From: Coprobacter secundus
Lineage (GTDB): Bacteria > Bacteroidota > Bacteroidia > Bacteroidales > Coprobacteraceae
Direction: 5' to 3'
DNA length: 64,000 bases
Assembly (NCBI GenBank): GCA_000803105.1
Contig: JTDA01000013.1
Coordinates: 62,001 to 126,000 of the forward strand
How positions within the stretch are numbered: the first letter of the stretch is position 1; each line of letters starts with the position of its first letter. Below are positions 16,409 to 26,128 of the stretch, one piece after another. The translations under genes and the position numbers were made by a program. The notes beneath the pieces were generated by a model that was not told the DNA's origin, did not search any database, and worked only from the letters and a program-made list of their open reading frames with translations.

Positions 16409-19400
16409 TTATTCAATGTTATTCGATAAGTGATATTTTTTGTCAGACTTTTTGAAAATCATATAATATGCTACAGGTAATACAGTTATAATTAATATCA
16501 TGGAAATCATTGTCCCAAAACATACGACTGTACCTAATGGAGACCATAGAGCACTCTTTCCTAATATCATAGGAATAACGCCCATAGATGCGGCGGCAGA
16601 GGTTAGGAATATAGGTCTCATTCTTCGTCGGGCAGAGTGGTAGGCAGCATCAAATACCGATTCTTTGTTTTTTATTCTTAATTCCTCTGCGTAGTCGAGC
16701 ATAATGATACCATTTCTGACTAATATACCCATTAGACTGACTATGCCCAATATTGCTGTAATGCTTACCTCTAATCCCATTACCCATATTCCGATAGCAG
16801 CTCCTAATATACATAGAGTCATGGATGATAGGATAAGGAGCGCCAAATTGATTTTTTTGAAGTGAAATAGAAGGATAAAGAATATAATAATAACAGCAAT
16901 AATTAAAGCCCCGGTAATTTGAGGAATGGCCTCTCTGTCAGATTCATCGGCTCCGCCAAAACTTATTGTTATACCTTCAGGGGAGTTAAAGTCAGAGATT
17001 TTTTCTTTTATTTGGGAGGTTATTTCTGTAACATTTACATGCCGTTTTACGTCAGCTAAGACTGATATTGTAGGTATACCGTTTCTCCGTACGATTTGTC
17101 CTTCGTTCCAGTCTCCCTTTATTGTTGCTATCTGGCGCATGGGAACAGAAAACATTCCACCCCATGCTGGTTGATATTCATTGTTAATATCGTCGAGTTG
17201 AGGTTCTTCTGACCTTTCTGTTTTTAGAACAACACCAATTGGATAGTCTTTTTCCCAGAGGGTTGTAACTGGCACTCCTGGTCCAAATCGCATAGCCATA
17301 TTTAATGAAACTAAGGATTTGCTTATACCTAAACGATTGGCTTCGTCGTTGTCTAAAATAATAGATACTCCAGGCAATTGTTCTTCGAAGTTTGTGCGTA
17401 CTAGAGTTAGCTCAGGTACCTTTCTTAATATTTGCATCAATGAGTCTGCCGAATTTTTCAAATCGGAAATATTTTCTCCACTTAGTCGTATTTCTATGGG
17501 AGAGGAAGCGTCAGAATATTCTAATTGTTTGAAACGTATAAGTGCATTAGGAAAGTAGTTTGTATATTTTCCTGAATATTCATCGAGTATTTCTACAGTA
17601 GCTTTATTGCTTTTTGTGTTTACAATAAATTGAGCAAAATTGCTACCAGGCATTTGGGGAGCATAACTTGTGTGGAAACGAGGAGAACTAGCCCCGATAA
17701 AAGAGGTGACAGAAACTATTCTGTCATCTTTGCGTAGGATATTTTCCATACTATCGGCAATAGCTGCAGTTTGTTCTATTGCGGTGCCTTTGGGTAAGAA
17801 AAACTCTACTGCAAATTGGTTCCTTTCAGCAATAGGCATCAATCTTTGAGGTAAATTTATAAACATAATACAGCCTAAAATTACAGTAGCTAAGCCTATA
17901 CATAAAGTGATTTTGGGATAAATAAAACATTTGTTTAATAACCATTCATATTTTTCTTGCATAATGTCAAGAAAATTACGTTTTTTTCTTTTTCCATTAC
18001 TCTTTAATCCCTTGTGTATAAAGAAGTATTGCATATATGGTACTAAGAGTACAGCTACCAATAAAGAAATTCCTAATATAATAGTAATTGCCCACGGGAA
18101 TGATTGTAGGAAGTCATTGTACATTCCTTTTGTGGTGATGAGAAAAGGAAAAAATGTAATACTAATGGCCAAAGTTGCAGATAAAATAGATTTGAAAAAT
18201 TCTTTAGCGCTGGTTATGGCAGAATACCATCGCGAAAATCCTTGGTCTAATTTTTCCATATAGCAGTCTATAATAACGATAGAATTGTCCACAATCATCC
18301 CTAATGTAACGATTAGAGCTGCTAAGGTTACAGTATTCAGTTCTATGCCACAGATGAAGAATATACCCAAAGATATGAAAATAGTAATCGGTATTGTAGA
18401 TGCAGCAACAGAAGCAACCCGTAAAGGCATGAGAAGTATGACAATTAAAATGACAGCGAATATAGCGATTAATAACTCTTTCAAGAATGTTGTAACCGAG
18501 TCACTGACGACTTGAGGCTGGTCGGTAATACGATAAATTCTTACATCTTTGGGCAGCTCTTGTTGGTATTCTTTCAAAACTTTATTTACTTCATCGCCCA
18601 TTGATACAATATTATTTCCTTCACGCATTTCGAGGGAGAGCAGGATGCATTTTTTCCCATTATTTTTTATATAAGAATCGGGGTCTGGATATTCTCTGAC
18701 TATACGTGCAATATCTTTTAATCGAATAACGTTGCCATTAGCATCAGAATAAACAATTTGTTCGCTAATTTCTTTTTCACTGTTATAAGTTTCTGATATA
18801 TGGATAGGTGCGACAAATTCAGAGTTGTCTATCGAACCGCTCAATGCTGTAAATCCTTGAGTTAGTAAAATGGAAGTTAGGGTGTTATTTCCTATACCAT
18901 AAGCTGATAATTTTTTTTGATCCAAGTAAACGCTTATTTGTTCTTTTTGTAAACCATATCGGCGAAGATTTGCGACAGATTCTATTTTGCGGATTCGGCT
19001 TTCCAATTTGTCCAAATAATTTTCCAGTTCCCTGTAAGTTTTGTCCTCAGACTCCAGTGTTATGAGTAATGCAGATGTATCTCCGAAGTCATCGTTTGCT
19101 TGTAATGCTAATACTCCTGAGGGTAATTGGTTTTTAAAAGACGCAAGCCCATGTTTAAATTTTGACCAGAATTCGTCTTTATTTGTAACATCGTCATTTA
19201 GTTCTACATTAATAAAAACAATACCGTCACGACTTTGAGAAAATGTTTTCTTTTTCTTGACTTCTTTATAACTGAATATGAAATTTTCAAGGGGTTTGGT
19301 CAATTGTTCTTCAACTTGAGCAGATGTTGCTCCGGGATAAACTCCGACGACAAGTCCCTGACGGATGGTAAATGTAGGAAATTCCTGTTTGGGCATTTTA

Positions 19401-19498
19401 TATAAAGCATAACAGCCAAACAATACTAAAATGGTTGTAATAAGAATTATAATTTGGCGGTATCTCATCGCCCCTTCTATAATATCAGTCTTTTTCAT
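16409..19498 (-). CDS. RND-family efflux permease
   Basis: This 1029-residue inner-membrane pump of the HAE-type RND family (AcrB/MdtB-like) expels compounds using proton entry. It shows an N-terminal membrane segment (MRYRQIIILITTILVLFGCYA), a first large periplasmic loop, a TM2-TM6 block with the proton-relay region ALIVTLGMIVDNSIVIID, a second periplasmic loop and a C-terminal TM block with LVRNGIIMLDYAEE. The start overlaps the stop of the adaptor gene by 4 nt, so the two are translationally coupled. It is regulated most likely by the divergent AraC-type protein at 20697. The substrate is unknown. Confidence 0.94.
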   Translation of the reverse strand: MKKTDIIEGAMRYRQIIILITTILVLFGCYALYKMPKQEFPTFTIRQGLVVGVYPGATSAQVEEQLTKPLENFIFSYKEVKKKKTFSQSRDGIVFINVELNDDVTNKDEFWSKFKHGLASFKNQLPSGVLALQANDDFGDTSALLITLESEDKTYRELENYLDKLESRIRKIESVANLRRYGLQKEQISVYLDQKKLSAYGIGNNTLTSILLTQGFTALSGSIDNSEFVAPIHISETYNSEKEISEQIVYSDANGNVIRLKDIARIVREYPDPDSYIKNNGKKCILLSLEMREGNNIVSMGDEVNKVLKEYQQELPKDVRIYRITDQPQVVSDSVTTFLKELLIAIFAVILIVILLMPLRVASVAASTIPITIFISLGIFFICGIELNTVTLAALIVTLGMIVDNSIVIIDCYMEKLDQGFSRWYSAITSAKEFFKSILSATLAISITFFPFLITTKGMYNDFLQSFPWAITIILGISLLVAVLLVPYMQYFFIHKGLKSNGKRKKRNFLDIMQEKYEWLLNKCFIYPKITLCIGLATVILGCIMFINLPQRLMPIAERNQFAVEFFLPKGTAIEQTAAIADSMENILRKDDRIVSVTSFIGASSPRFHTSYAPQMPGSNFAQFIVNTKSNKATVEILDEYSGKYTNYFPNALIRFKQLEYSDASSPIEIRLSGENISDLKNSADSLMQILRKVPELTLVRTNFEEQLPGVSIILDNDEANRLGISKSLVSLNMAMRFGPGVPVTTLWEKDYPIGVVLKTERSEEPQLDDINNEYQPAWGGMFSVPMRQIATIKGDWNEGQIVRRNGIPTISVLADVKRHVNVTEITSQIKEKISDFNSPEGITISFGGADESDREAIPQITGALIIAVIIIFFILLFHFKKINLALLILSSMTLCILGAAIGIWVMGLEVSITAILGIVSLMGILVRNGIIMLDYAEELRIKNKESVFDAAYHSARRRMRPIFLTSAAASMGVIPMILGKSALWSPLGTVVCFGTMISMILIITVLPVAYYMIFKKSDKKYHLSNNIE

Positions 19499-20523
19499 TT
19501 GATTATGATTTTCGAACCATTACTTACTTTTTGATTACCTTCGATAATGAGTTTGTCTCCTTCTTTCAGTCCTTCTGTTACAACTATACCTTTAGCTGCA
19601 AGTCTTCCAGTAGTTATAATTTGTAATTGAGCTGTCTCCTTATTGGCTAACCAGACAAATGATTTTCCCGAGTTATCTATCTGTATAGCATGATTAGGTA
19701 TAATGATTTCAGGCATCATATTATTTTTAGGTATATTTACTTTGCATACCATTCCAGGTATGAGGTCAAGAGTAGGATTGTCAAGTAGAATTTTTACGTC
19801 ATATGTATGAGATATGGGATTAGCTATAATACCTTTTTCTGAAATTTTACCTTCAAATATGCGATTATTCAATGCCGCGACTTTTATTAGGGCTATATCT
19901 CCTTTTTTTATATTTGATATTTCATTTTCAGGAACCGGAATTTTTATATTTACTTTCTCAATTTTTACCAAATTAAAAATGGGGATGCCGGGCGTCACAT
20001 TCATTCCTATTTCTACATTTTTTTTAGAAATGATGCCGTCAAATGGAGCATAGAGATTGGCATCCTGTAGATTTTTTTTAGCGATTTCTTCCATACTTAT
20101 TGCTTTTTGTAAAGAGTTTTGTACCTCTATCCATTTAATTTCAGGTAAACTTTTGTTGTCATAAAGTTTAGACATTCGTTCGTATGCATCTTTTGCTTGA
20201 AGAAGCGATGAATAAGTTGCATCATAAGTGCTTTGGAGTGAGGTTTTATCTAAGACGGCCAGTAATTGGCCTTTTTTTACAGGTTCACCTTCTTGAATAA
20301 GAACTTTTTCGACATTTCCTATTATAGGAAAACTGAGAGAAGAGCCATATAATTCTTCTATTGTTCCCACATAGTTTTGTTCTTCAGAACTTATATCTTT
20401 TTTTACATCATAGACTTTTACTGGAATATAGCCTATTGTTCTATTTTCTCCTTTTTCTTGAGTACAGCCTATACTTCCCCATAAGAAAATAAAAATACAT
20501 AAGTAATAGTTTATAGTTCTCAT
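19495..20523 (-). CDS. RND efflux periplasmic adaptor (MFP) lipoprotein
   Basis: This 342-residue membrane-fusion protein has a lipoprotein signal ending at C20 (FLWGSIGC). It contains an MFP barrel-sandwich (about 60-190, with VLIQEGEPVKKGQLLAVLD), an alpha-hairpin and a beta-barrel. The adaptor links the inner-membrane pump to the outer-membrane channel in the periplasm. It is the first gene of the operon adaptor-permease-TolC, with a 4-nt ATGA overlap to the permease. Upstream lies a 173-bp divergent intergenic region shared with an AraC-type regulator. Confidence 0.92.
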   Translation of the reverse strand: MRTINYYLCIFIFLWGSIGCTQEKGENRTIGYIPVKVYDVKKDISSEEQNYVGTIEELYGSSLSFPIIGNVEKVLIQEGEPVKKGQLLAVLDKTSLQSTYDATYSSLLQAKDAYERMSKLYDNKSLPEIKWIEVQNSLQKAISMEEIAKKNLQDANLYAPFDGIISKKNVEIGMNVTPGIPIFNLVKIEKVNIKIPVPENEISNIKKGDIALIKVAALNNRIFEGKISEKGIIANPISHTYDVKILLDNPTLDLIPGMVCKVNIPKNNMMPEIIIPNHAIQIDNSGKSFVWLANKETAQLQIITTGRLAAKGIVVTEGLKEGDKLIIEGNQKVSNGSKIIIK

Positions 20524-20696
20524 ATTGTTTTATTTTTAGTGTGATATATATTGTTTAAAACTTTGCAAATATGTTATGTTTCGTGGTTTGTAGAAAGCTC
20601 TGCATTCCTTTATAAATGTTCTATTTTCCCTTTTTGTAATTTATATAGATTTATTAATGTTTCTAATATTTATTTTTGTTTCGTAAAGAATGAAGT

Positions 20697-21569
20697 ATGA
20701 AACAAATCTATATTCCGAAAATTGATTTACAATCGGTGTATTGTAACTCAACAATAGATTCTATTGATAATGATTTCGCTATATTTAATAGCATCAAAGA
20801 GGTTCCGGTAAGTGAATATCCTAGTCGCATAGATTTAGCTGTTGTTGCAGTTTGTCGTACAGGCTTTTGCCGGATAGGAATTAATTTGAAAGAGTATAAC
20901 GTTGAATCTAATTCCTTAGTCATTACATTGCTAAGTCAAATAATACAATTATTTGAGGTAAGTCCAGATTTTTCAGGGGCATTTATTGCTGTTTCAAAAA
21001 ATTTTGTCGATAATATGTTTCCGAATTTTAAAGAATTATTGCCCATTTTTCTTTATTTGCAAAACAATCCTTTTGCACGAATAAATGAATGTGACATGAA
21101 TTGTATATTGGAATATCATGCGTTTTTATGGAAAAAAGTGAAAATGAGTGACAATATATATCGTAAGGGTGTGGCTCGAGGTATTTTGCAGGCGATGTTT
21201 TATGATGTTTGTAATATTTTCCGGATGCATATGGATGTCGTGAAGAAATCTAGAAAAGAAGAACTTTTTGAGCTATTTATCAAAAGCGTATATGAACATT
21301 ATAAAAAAGAAAGGAGTGTTTCCTTTTATGCAGGAAAGCTTTATGTAACTCCTAAATATTTGTCGAGCCTTGTAAAGGCTGTTAGTGGGAAAACTGCAGG
21401 AGAATGGATTGCTGAAATAGTTGTTTTGGAGTCTAAAGTTTTATTAAAATCTTCATCTAAAAGCATTCAGGAAATATCGGTAGAATTAAATTTTGCAAAC
21501 CAATCATTTTTTGGGAAATATTTTAAGCAACATACTGGTATGTCACCTTATGCATATAAGAAGATATAG
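20697..21569 (+). CDS. AraC-family transcriptional regulator
   Basis: This 290-residue protein has an N-terminal sensor-like region (about 1-185) and a C-terminal AraC double helix-turn-helix (about 195-290). The latter contains FYAGKLYVTPKYLSSLVKAV and the signature FANQSFFGKYFKQHTGMSPYAYKK. It faces away from the RND efflux operon across a 173-bp gap, the usual position of a local regulator, so control of that pump is the likely role (inferred). A TATTTTTG -7 box at 20671-20678 lies just upstream of the gene, without a clear -33 box. Confidence 0.9.
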   Translation: MKQIYIPKIDLQSVYCNSTIDSIDNDFAIFNSIKEVPVSEYPSRIDLAVVAVCRTGFCRIGINLKEYNVESNSLVITLLSQIIQLFEVSPDFSGAFIAVSKNFVDNMFPNFKELLPIFLYLQNNPFARINECDMNCILEYHAFLWKKVKMSDNIYRKGVARGILQAMFYDVCNIFRMHMDVVKKSRKEELFELFIKSVYEHYKKERSVSFYAGKLYVTPKYLSSLVKAVSGKTAGEWIAEIVVLESKVLLKSSSKSIQEISVELNFANQSFFGKYFKQHTGMSPYAYKKI

Positions 21570-21598
21570 AGATTTTTAGAGATGGTTATATCAAATGA

Positions 21599-21630
21599 CA
21601 AACGGGCAGATAAAAATACCTGCCCGTTTG
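21599..21630. terminator. Bidirectional terminator (AraC regulator / ppdK)
   Basis: A perfect 11-bp GC-containing stem (21599-21609 with 21620-21630) is followed by TTATTTG on the plus strand. It is preceded by TCAAATGA, which reads T-poor on the minus side. It lies between convergent genes. Confidence 0.75.
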
Positions 21631-21650
21631 TTATTTGATAATTATTTTTC

Positions 21651-24362
21651 TTATTCAATTGCAGCCTGCGCCGCAGCTACACGTGCAATGGGTACACGAT
21701 AAGGGCTACAACTTACATAATTCATGCCTAAAGAAGCACAAAACTTGACAGATGATGGTTCACCTCCGTGCTCGCCACAGATACCAACTTTTAGCCCTGG
21801 TTTGGTAGAACGTCCTTTTTCAGTGCCCATGCGTACCAATTGTCCTACACCTTGCTGGTCGAGGATTGCAAATGGGTCATTTTTCAAAATTCCTTTTTCT
21901 TGATAAATTTTCAAGAATTTTCCTGCATCATCGCGTGAATAACCAAAAGTCATTTGAGTAAGATCATTGGTGCCAAAAGAGAAAAAGTCCGCTACTTCAG
22001 CAATACGATCAGCGGTGAGCGCTGCTCGAGGCACTTCTATCATGGTACCTACTTTGTAATCAACCCAGTCATTACGCTCGGCGAATACTTGTTTGGCTGT
22101 ATTATGAATAATTTCAGCTTGCATTTTTAGCTCTTCTACTACACCGACTAACGGAACCATGATTTCGGGGTGTACATCGGCCCCTTTGGCTTTTGCGTCA
22201 AGAGCTGCTTCCAGAATGGCACGAGCCTGCATTTCTGTAATCTCAGGATAGGTACAGCCTAAACGACAACCGCGATGACCTAACATCGGATTGAATTCTT
22301 CTAAGGAGTCACAAGCCAATTTTACTTCTTCAATAGTGAGCCCCATTTCTGCAGCCAATTCTTTTTGTGTGGCTAATTGATGAGGAACAAATTCATGAAG
22401 AGGTGGATCAAGTAAACGAATCGTTACTCCGAGCCCATCCATTGCCAAGAAGATGCCTTCGAAGTCTTGACGTTGTATTGGCAGTAATTTTTTTAATGCT
22501 TCACGACGTCCTTCTTCGTCTTTGGCCAGAATCATTTCACGCATAGCTTTGATTCGGTCACCTTCGAAGAACATGTGTTCAGTACGGCATAGTCCGATAC
22601 CTTTGGCTCCGAATTTACGGGCTACAGTGGCGTCTTTGGGGGTATCAGCATTAGTGCGAACATCCATTTTGGTGTATTTTTCAGCCAGTTCCATTACTTT
22701 GGCAAAATCTCCACTTAAATCGGCATCGACAGTGTTTACTTGTCCTTCATACACTTCTCCGGTGGAGCCATTTAATGAAATCCAATCACCTTCTTTGTAG
22801 ACTTTGCCGCTCATTTCTATAGTCCGAGTTTTATAATCTATTTTGATTTCACCGGCACCTGAAACGCAACATTTGCCCATACCACGAGCAACTACTGCAG
22901 CATGTGAAGTCATACCTCCCCGGGCAGTAAGGATACCCTGAGCGACATTCATACCTCGGAGGTCTTCGGGAGATGTTTCGATACGAACAAGAATTACTTT
23001 TTTACGTTTTTCAGCCCATTCTTCAGCATCGTCAGCAAAGAATACGATTTGTCCTGTAGCAGCACCTGGAGAGGCGGGTAATCCTTTTGCTATTACTTTT
23101 GCCGATTTTAGTGCAGCTTTGTCAAACACAGGATGTAAAAGTTCATCCAGTTTTTGGGGTTCCATTCTTTTTAAAGCTGTTTTTTCATCGATAATGTTTT
23201 CTCGCAGCATATCCATGGCGATTTTTACCATAGCAGCTCCTGTGCGTTTTCCATTACGAGTTTGCAATAACCAAAGTTTACCATCTTGGATAGTAAATTC
23301 GAGGTCTTGCATGTCTTTAAAGTAATCTTCAAGCTTTTGTTGAGTTTCGATAAGAGTTTTTGCACATTCGGGCATAGCTTCTTCCAAGGATGGATATTTG
23401 GATGCTCGTACACTTTCGTCGATACCTTGTAAGGCTGCCCAACGGCGAGAACCTTCTATCGTTATCTGTTGAGGTGTACGAATGCCAGCTACAACATCTT
23501 CTCCCTGGGCATTAATTAAATATTCACCATTAAATATATCTTCTCCGGTAGCTGCATCACGAGTAAAAGCGACTCCGGTTGCAGAAGTGTTGCCCATGTT
23601 TCCGAATACCATAGCTTGGACGTTGACAGCTGTGCCCCATTCTTCAGGTATCTGGTTCATGCGGCGGTAATAAATAGCCCGTTCGTTCATCCAACTGTCG
23701 AATACGGCACAGATTGCACCCCAAAGTTGTTCCCATGGAGACTCGGGAAAATCTTTTCCTGTACGTTCTTTTACTGCTGCTTTGAATTTTTTGACGAGTA
23801 GTTTCAGGTCTTCTACTTCGAGTTCAGTATCCAGTTTTACACCTTTTTGCTTTTTTACTTCATCCATTACTTCTTCAAATGGATCGATATCTTCTTTACT
23901 TTTAGGTTTCATGCCTAATACGACGTCTCCGTACATTTGTACAAATCGACGATATGAGTCCCAGGCAAAACGTGGATTACCGGATTTTTTTGCAATGCCT
24001 TCGACTGCGGAATCTGTCAATCCTAAGTTCAACACAGTATCCATCATACCTGGCATAGAAACTCGAGCTCCCGAACGTACAGAAACCAATAAAGGATTTT
24101 CTGCATCACCAAACTTGGTTCCCATCAGGTCTTCTACATGTTTAATAGCCTTCTCAACGTCATTTTTTAGTAATTTCGTTACAGCTTCTTTTCCCTGTTG
24201 GTTATATTCGGTACAAACGTCGGTTGTGATTGTAAATCCAGGAGGGACAGGTACTCCGATAAGATTCATTTCTGCAAGGTTGGCACCTTTACCTCCGAGG
24301 AGGTTTTTCATGTCGGAACGGCCTTCTGCTTGACCGTTTCCAAAAGTATACACTCTTTTCAT
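21651..24362 (-). CDS. ppdK: Pyruvate, phosphate dikinase
   Basis: This 903-residue enzyme interconverts PEP + AMP + PPi and pyruvate + ATP + Pi in the cytoplasm, a key step in the PPi-linked glycolysis of many anaerobes. The N-terminal ATP-grasp domain (1-370) holds LLGGKGANLAEM and SVRSGARVSMPGMMDT. The phosphohistidine domain has GGMTSHAAVVARGMG with catalytic H487. The C-terminal PEP/pyruvate barrel ends GICGEHGGEPSSV...SCSPYRVPIARVAAAQA. The length is normal (about 880-910). A PDRP-type regulatory threonine would be T485. It is a single gene. Confidence 0.97.
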   Translation of the reverse strand: MKRVYTFGNGQAEGRSDMKNLLGGKGANLAEMNLIGVPVPPGFTITTDVCTEYNQQGKEAVTKLLKNDVEKAIKHVEDLMGTKFGDAENPLLVSVRSGARVSMPGMMDTVLNLGLTDSAVEGIAKKSGNPRFAWDSYRRFVQMYGDVVLGMKPKSKEDIDPFEEVMDEVKKQKGVKLDTELEVEDLKLLVKKFKAAVKERTGKDFPESPWEQLWGAICAVFDSWMNERAIYYRRMNQIPEEWGTAVNVQAMVFGNMGNTSATGVAFTRDAATGEDIFNGEYLINAQGEDVVAGIRTPQQITIEGSRRWAALQGIDESVRASKYPSLEEAMPECAKTLIETQQKLEDYFKDMQDLEFTIQDGKLWLLQTRNGKRTGAAMVKIAMDMLRENIIDEKTALKRMEPQKLDELLHPVFDKAALKSAKVIAKGLPASPGAATGQIVFFADDAEEWAEKRKKVILVRIETSPEDLRGMNVAQGILTARGGMTSHAAVVARGMGKCCVSGAGEIKIDYKTRTIEMSGKVYKEGDWISLNGSTGEVYEGQVNTVDADLSGDFAKVMELAEKYTKMDVRTNADTPKDATVARKFGAKGIGLCRTEHMFFEGDRIKAMREMILAKDEEGRREALKKLLPIQRQDFEGIFLAMDGLGVTIRLLDPPLHEFVPHQLATQKELAAEMGLTIEEVKLACDSLEEFNPMLGHRGCRLGCTYPEITEMQARAILEAALDAKAKGADVHPEIMVPLVGVVEELKMQAEIIHNTAKQVFAERNDWVDYKVGTMIEVPRAALTADRIAEVADFFSFGTNDLTQMTFGYSRDDAGKFLKIYQEKGILKNDPFAILDQQGVGQLVRMGTEKGRSTKPGLKVGICGEHGGEPSSVKFCASLGMNYVSCSPYRVPIARVAAAQAAIE

Positions 24363-24542
24363 ATTTATAAAATAATAATGTTTTCATGGACTTTTGCTTT
24401 CTGCGAAATTGTAATGTTGAGATAGCAAAAATTTCAATTCACAAAAATATGGGTTATGATGAAACCGCCAAACATTATCATAATAATTTTTGAAATTAAG
24501 CGAATTTTCTTTTTTGAGTAAAGAAAGTTAAAGAAATATGTT

Positions 24543-24550
24543 TAACTTTG
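24543..24550 (+). promoter_or_regulatory. -7 box of the rlmD-type gene
   Basis: TAACTTTG at 24543-24550 matches the Bacteroidota -7 consensus. The nearest upstream TTTG (24513-24516) is 26 nt away, longer than usual, so the promoter is only probable. It supports translation starting at the TTG codon 24583. Confidence 0.4.
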
Positions 24551-24582
24551 AACGAATTTGTTTTTATTCTAAAAGTTAAGTT

Positions 24583-25992
24583 TTGGCACGAAAAAAGAAA
24601 GAGCTACCTGTAATAGAGCAAGTTGAAATTGTTGATGTTGCTGCTGAAGGTAAAGCTATTGCTCGGGTAAATGATTTAGTCGTATTTGTACCATTTGTTG
24701 TACCAGGAGATATTGTAGATTTGCAATTGTATCGTAGAAAGCATAAATATGCTGAAGGCCGGGTGTTGAAAATTCACAAGTATTCGGATGTACGTACCAA
24801 ACCTTTTTGTAGCCATTTCGGTATTTGTGGCGGGTGTAAATGGCAGCATCTTCCTTATGAGCAGCAATTATTTTACAAGCAGAAGCAGGTAGAGGACAAT
24901 CTAATTCGTATAGGAAAAATTTCTTGTCCAGAAGTATCTCCAATAAAAGGTTCTTCGAAAATCCGATTTTATCGTAATAAGTTGGAATTCACTTTTTCGA
25001 ATAAATCTTGGTTGACGCAAGAAGAATTAAATTCTGAACAAACATTTGACTGTCGTAATGCATTGGGTTTCCATATACCGGGAATGTTTGATAAGGTTCT
25101 GGATATAAAGAAATGTTGGTTACAAGACGATATTTCTAATTTGATACGTTTGGAGATTCGAAAATATACAATTGAACATGATTACCCTTTTTTCGATTTG
25201 AGAGAACAATCGGGGCTGATGCGCAATATTATTGTTCGTACAGCGTCTACGGGAGAGATTATGTTGATTGTAGTCTTTTTCAGGAAAGATACAGAGAAGA
25301 TACAGGCCCTTATGAGTCATATTGCGGAAGTGTTTCCTCAAATAACATCTTTATTGTATATTATCAATCAGAAGGCAAATGATACTATTACCGACCAGAA
25401 AGTGCATGTGTTTCGGGGACGGGATTATATTATAGAGTCGATGGAAGGTTTGCAGTTTAAAGTAGGGCCGAAATCATTCTATCAGACGAATTCAGAACAA
25501 GCTTATGAGTTGTATAAGATAGTCCGGGATTTTGCTGGGTTGAATGGGACTGAATTGGTGTATGACTTGTATACGGGGACAGGAACTATAGCCAATTTTA
25601 TTGCTTCGCAAGCTCATAAGGTAATAGGTATAGAGTATGTTCCTGAGGCGATAGAAGATGCTAAGGTAAATTCTGCGTTGAATGGAATCGGGAATATACT
25701 TTTTTATGCAGGAGATATGAAGGATATCCTTACTCAAGATTTTATTAATGAACATGGCCGTCCTGATGTAATTATTACAGATCCGCCTCGTGCAGGAATG
25801 CATGATGATGTGATAAAAACTATTTTGTTTGCTGAGCCGGGGACGATTGTCTATGTTAGTTGTAATCCGGCTACACAGGCTCGGGATTTGGGATTACTGG
25901 ATGAAAAATATAAAGTGACACGAGTGCAGCCGGTTGATATGTTCCCACATACACATCATGTAGAAAATGTAGTATTATTAAAGAAAAAGTAG
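24583..25992 (+). CDS. rlmD: 23S rRNA (uracil-5-)-methyltransferase, RlmD/TrmA family
   Basis: This 469-residue SAM-dependent RNA m5U methyltransferase has an N-terminal TRAM domain (about 10-65) and a 4Fe-4S cluster set of cysteines (C76, C82, C85 in CSHFGICGGC, and C178). The catalytic domain has YDLYTGTGTIANF (SAM), ITDPPRAGMH (D400) and nucleophile C427 in VYVSCNPA. The start is a TTG at 24583, and an in-frame TAA two codons earlier rules out a longer protein. The next neighbours are an ATG-started MFS gene and divergent ppdK. It could be RlmCD-type (dual site). The target uridine is not shown by sequence. Confidence 0.9.
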   Translation: MARKKKELPVIEQVEIVDVAAEGKAIARVNDLVVFVPFVVPGDIVDLQLYRRKHKYAEGRVLKIHKYSDVRTKPFCSHFGICGGCKWQHLPYEQQLFYKQKQVEDNLIRIGKISCPEVSPIKGSSKIRFYRNKLEFTFSNKSWLTQEELNSEQTFDCRNALGFHIPGMFDKVLDIKKCWLQDDISNLIRLEIRKYTIEHDYPFFDLREQSGLMRNIIVRTASTGEIMLIVVFFRKDTEKIQALMSHIAEVFPQITSLLYIINQKANDTITDQKVHVFRGRDYIIESMEGLQFKVGPKSFYQTNSEQAYELYKIVRDFAGLNGTELVYDLYTGTGTIANFIASQAHKVIGIEYVPEAIEDAKVNSALNGIGNILFYAGDMKDILTQDFINEHGRPDVIITDPPRAGMHDDVIKTILFAEPGTIVYVSCNPATQARDLGLLDEKYKVTRVQPVDMFPHTHHVENVVLLKKK

Positions 25993-26036
25993 TTTGGAGA
26001 CAGACGTTGACTCTTGTCCTGAGATTTTAGGATAAG

Positions 26037-26088
26037 AGAAGCGGATAGCCTCAAGAGAAAAATGACTCTTTAGCTTTCCGCTTCTTTT
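26037..26088 (+). terminator. Terminator of the RlmD-type gene
   Basis: The imperfect stem AGAAGCGGA-TAGC...GCT-TTCCGCTTCT (arms 26037-26059 and about 26063-26085) is followed by TTTT. It sits 45 nt after the stop and before the next gene's start. Confidence 0.65.
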
Positions 26089-26128
26089 GTAAAATAAAGT
26101 GCTGAATTTATTTAAAATAAAATATATC

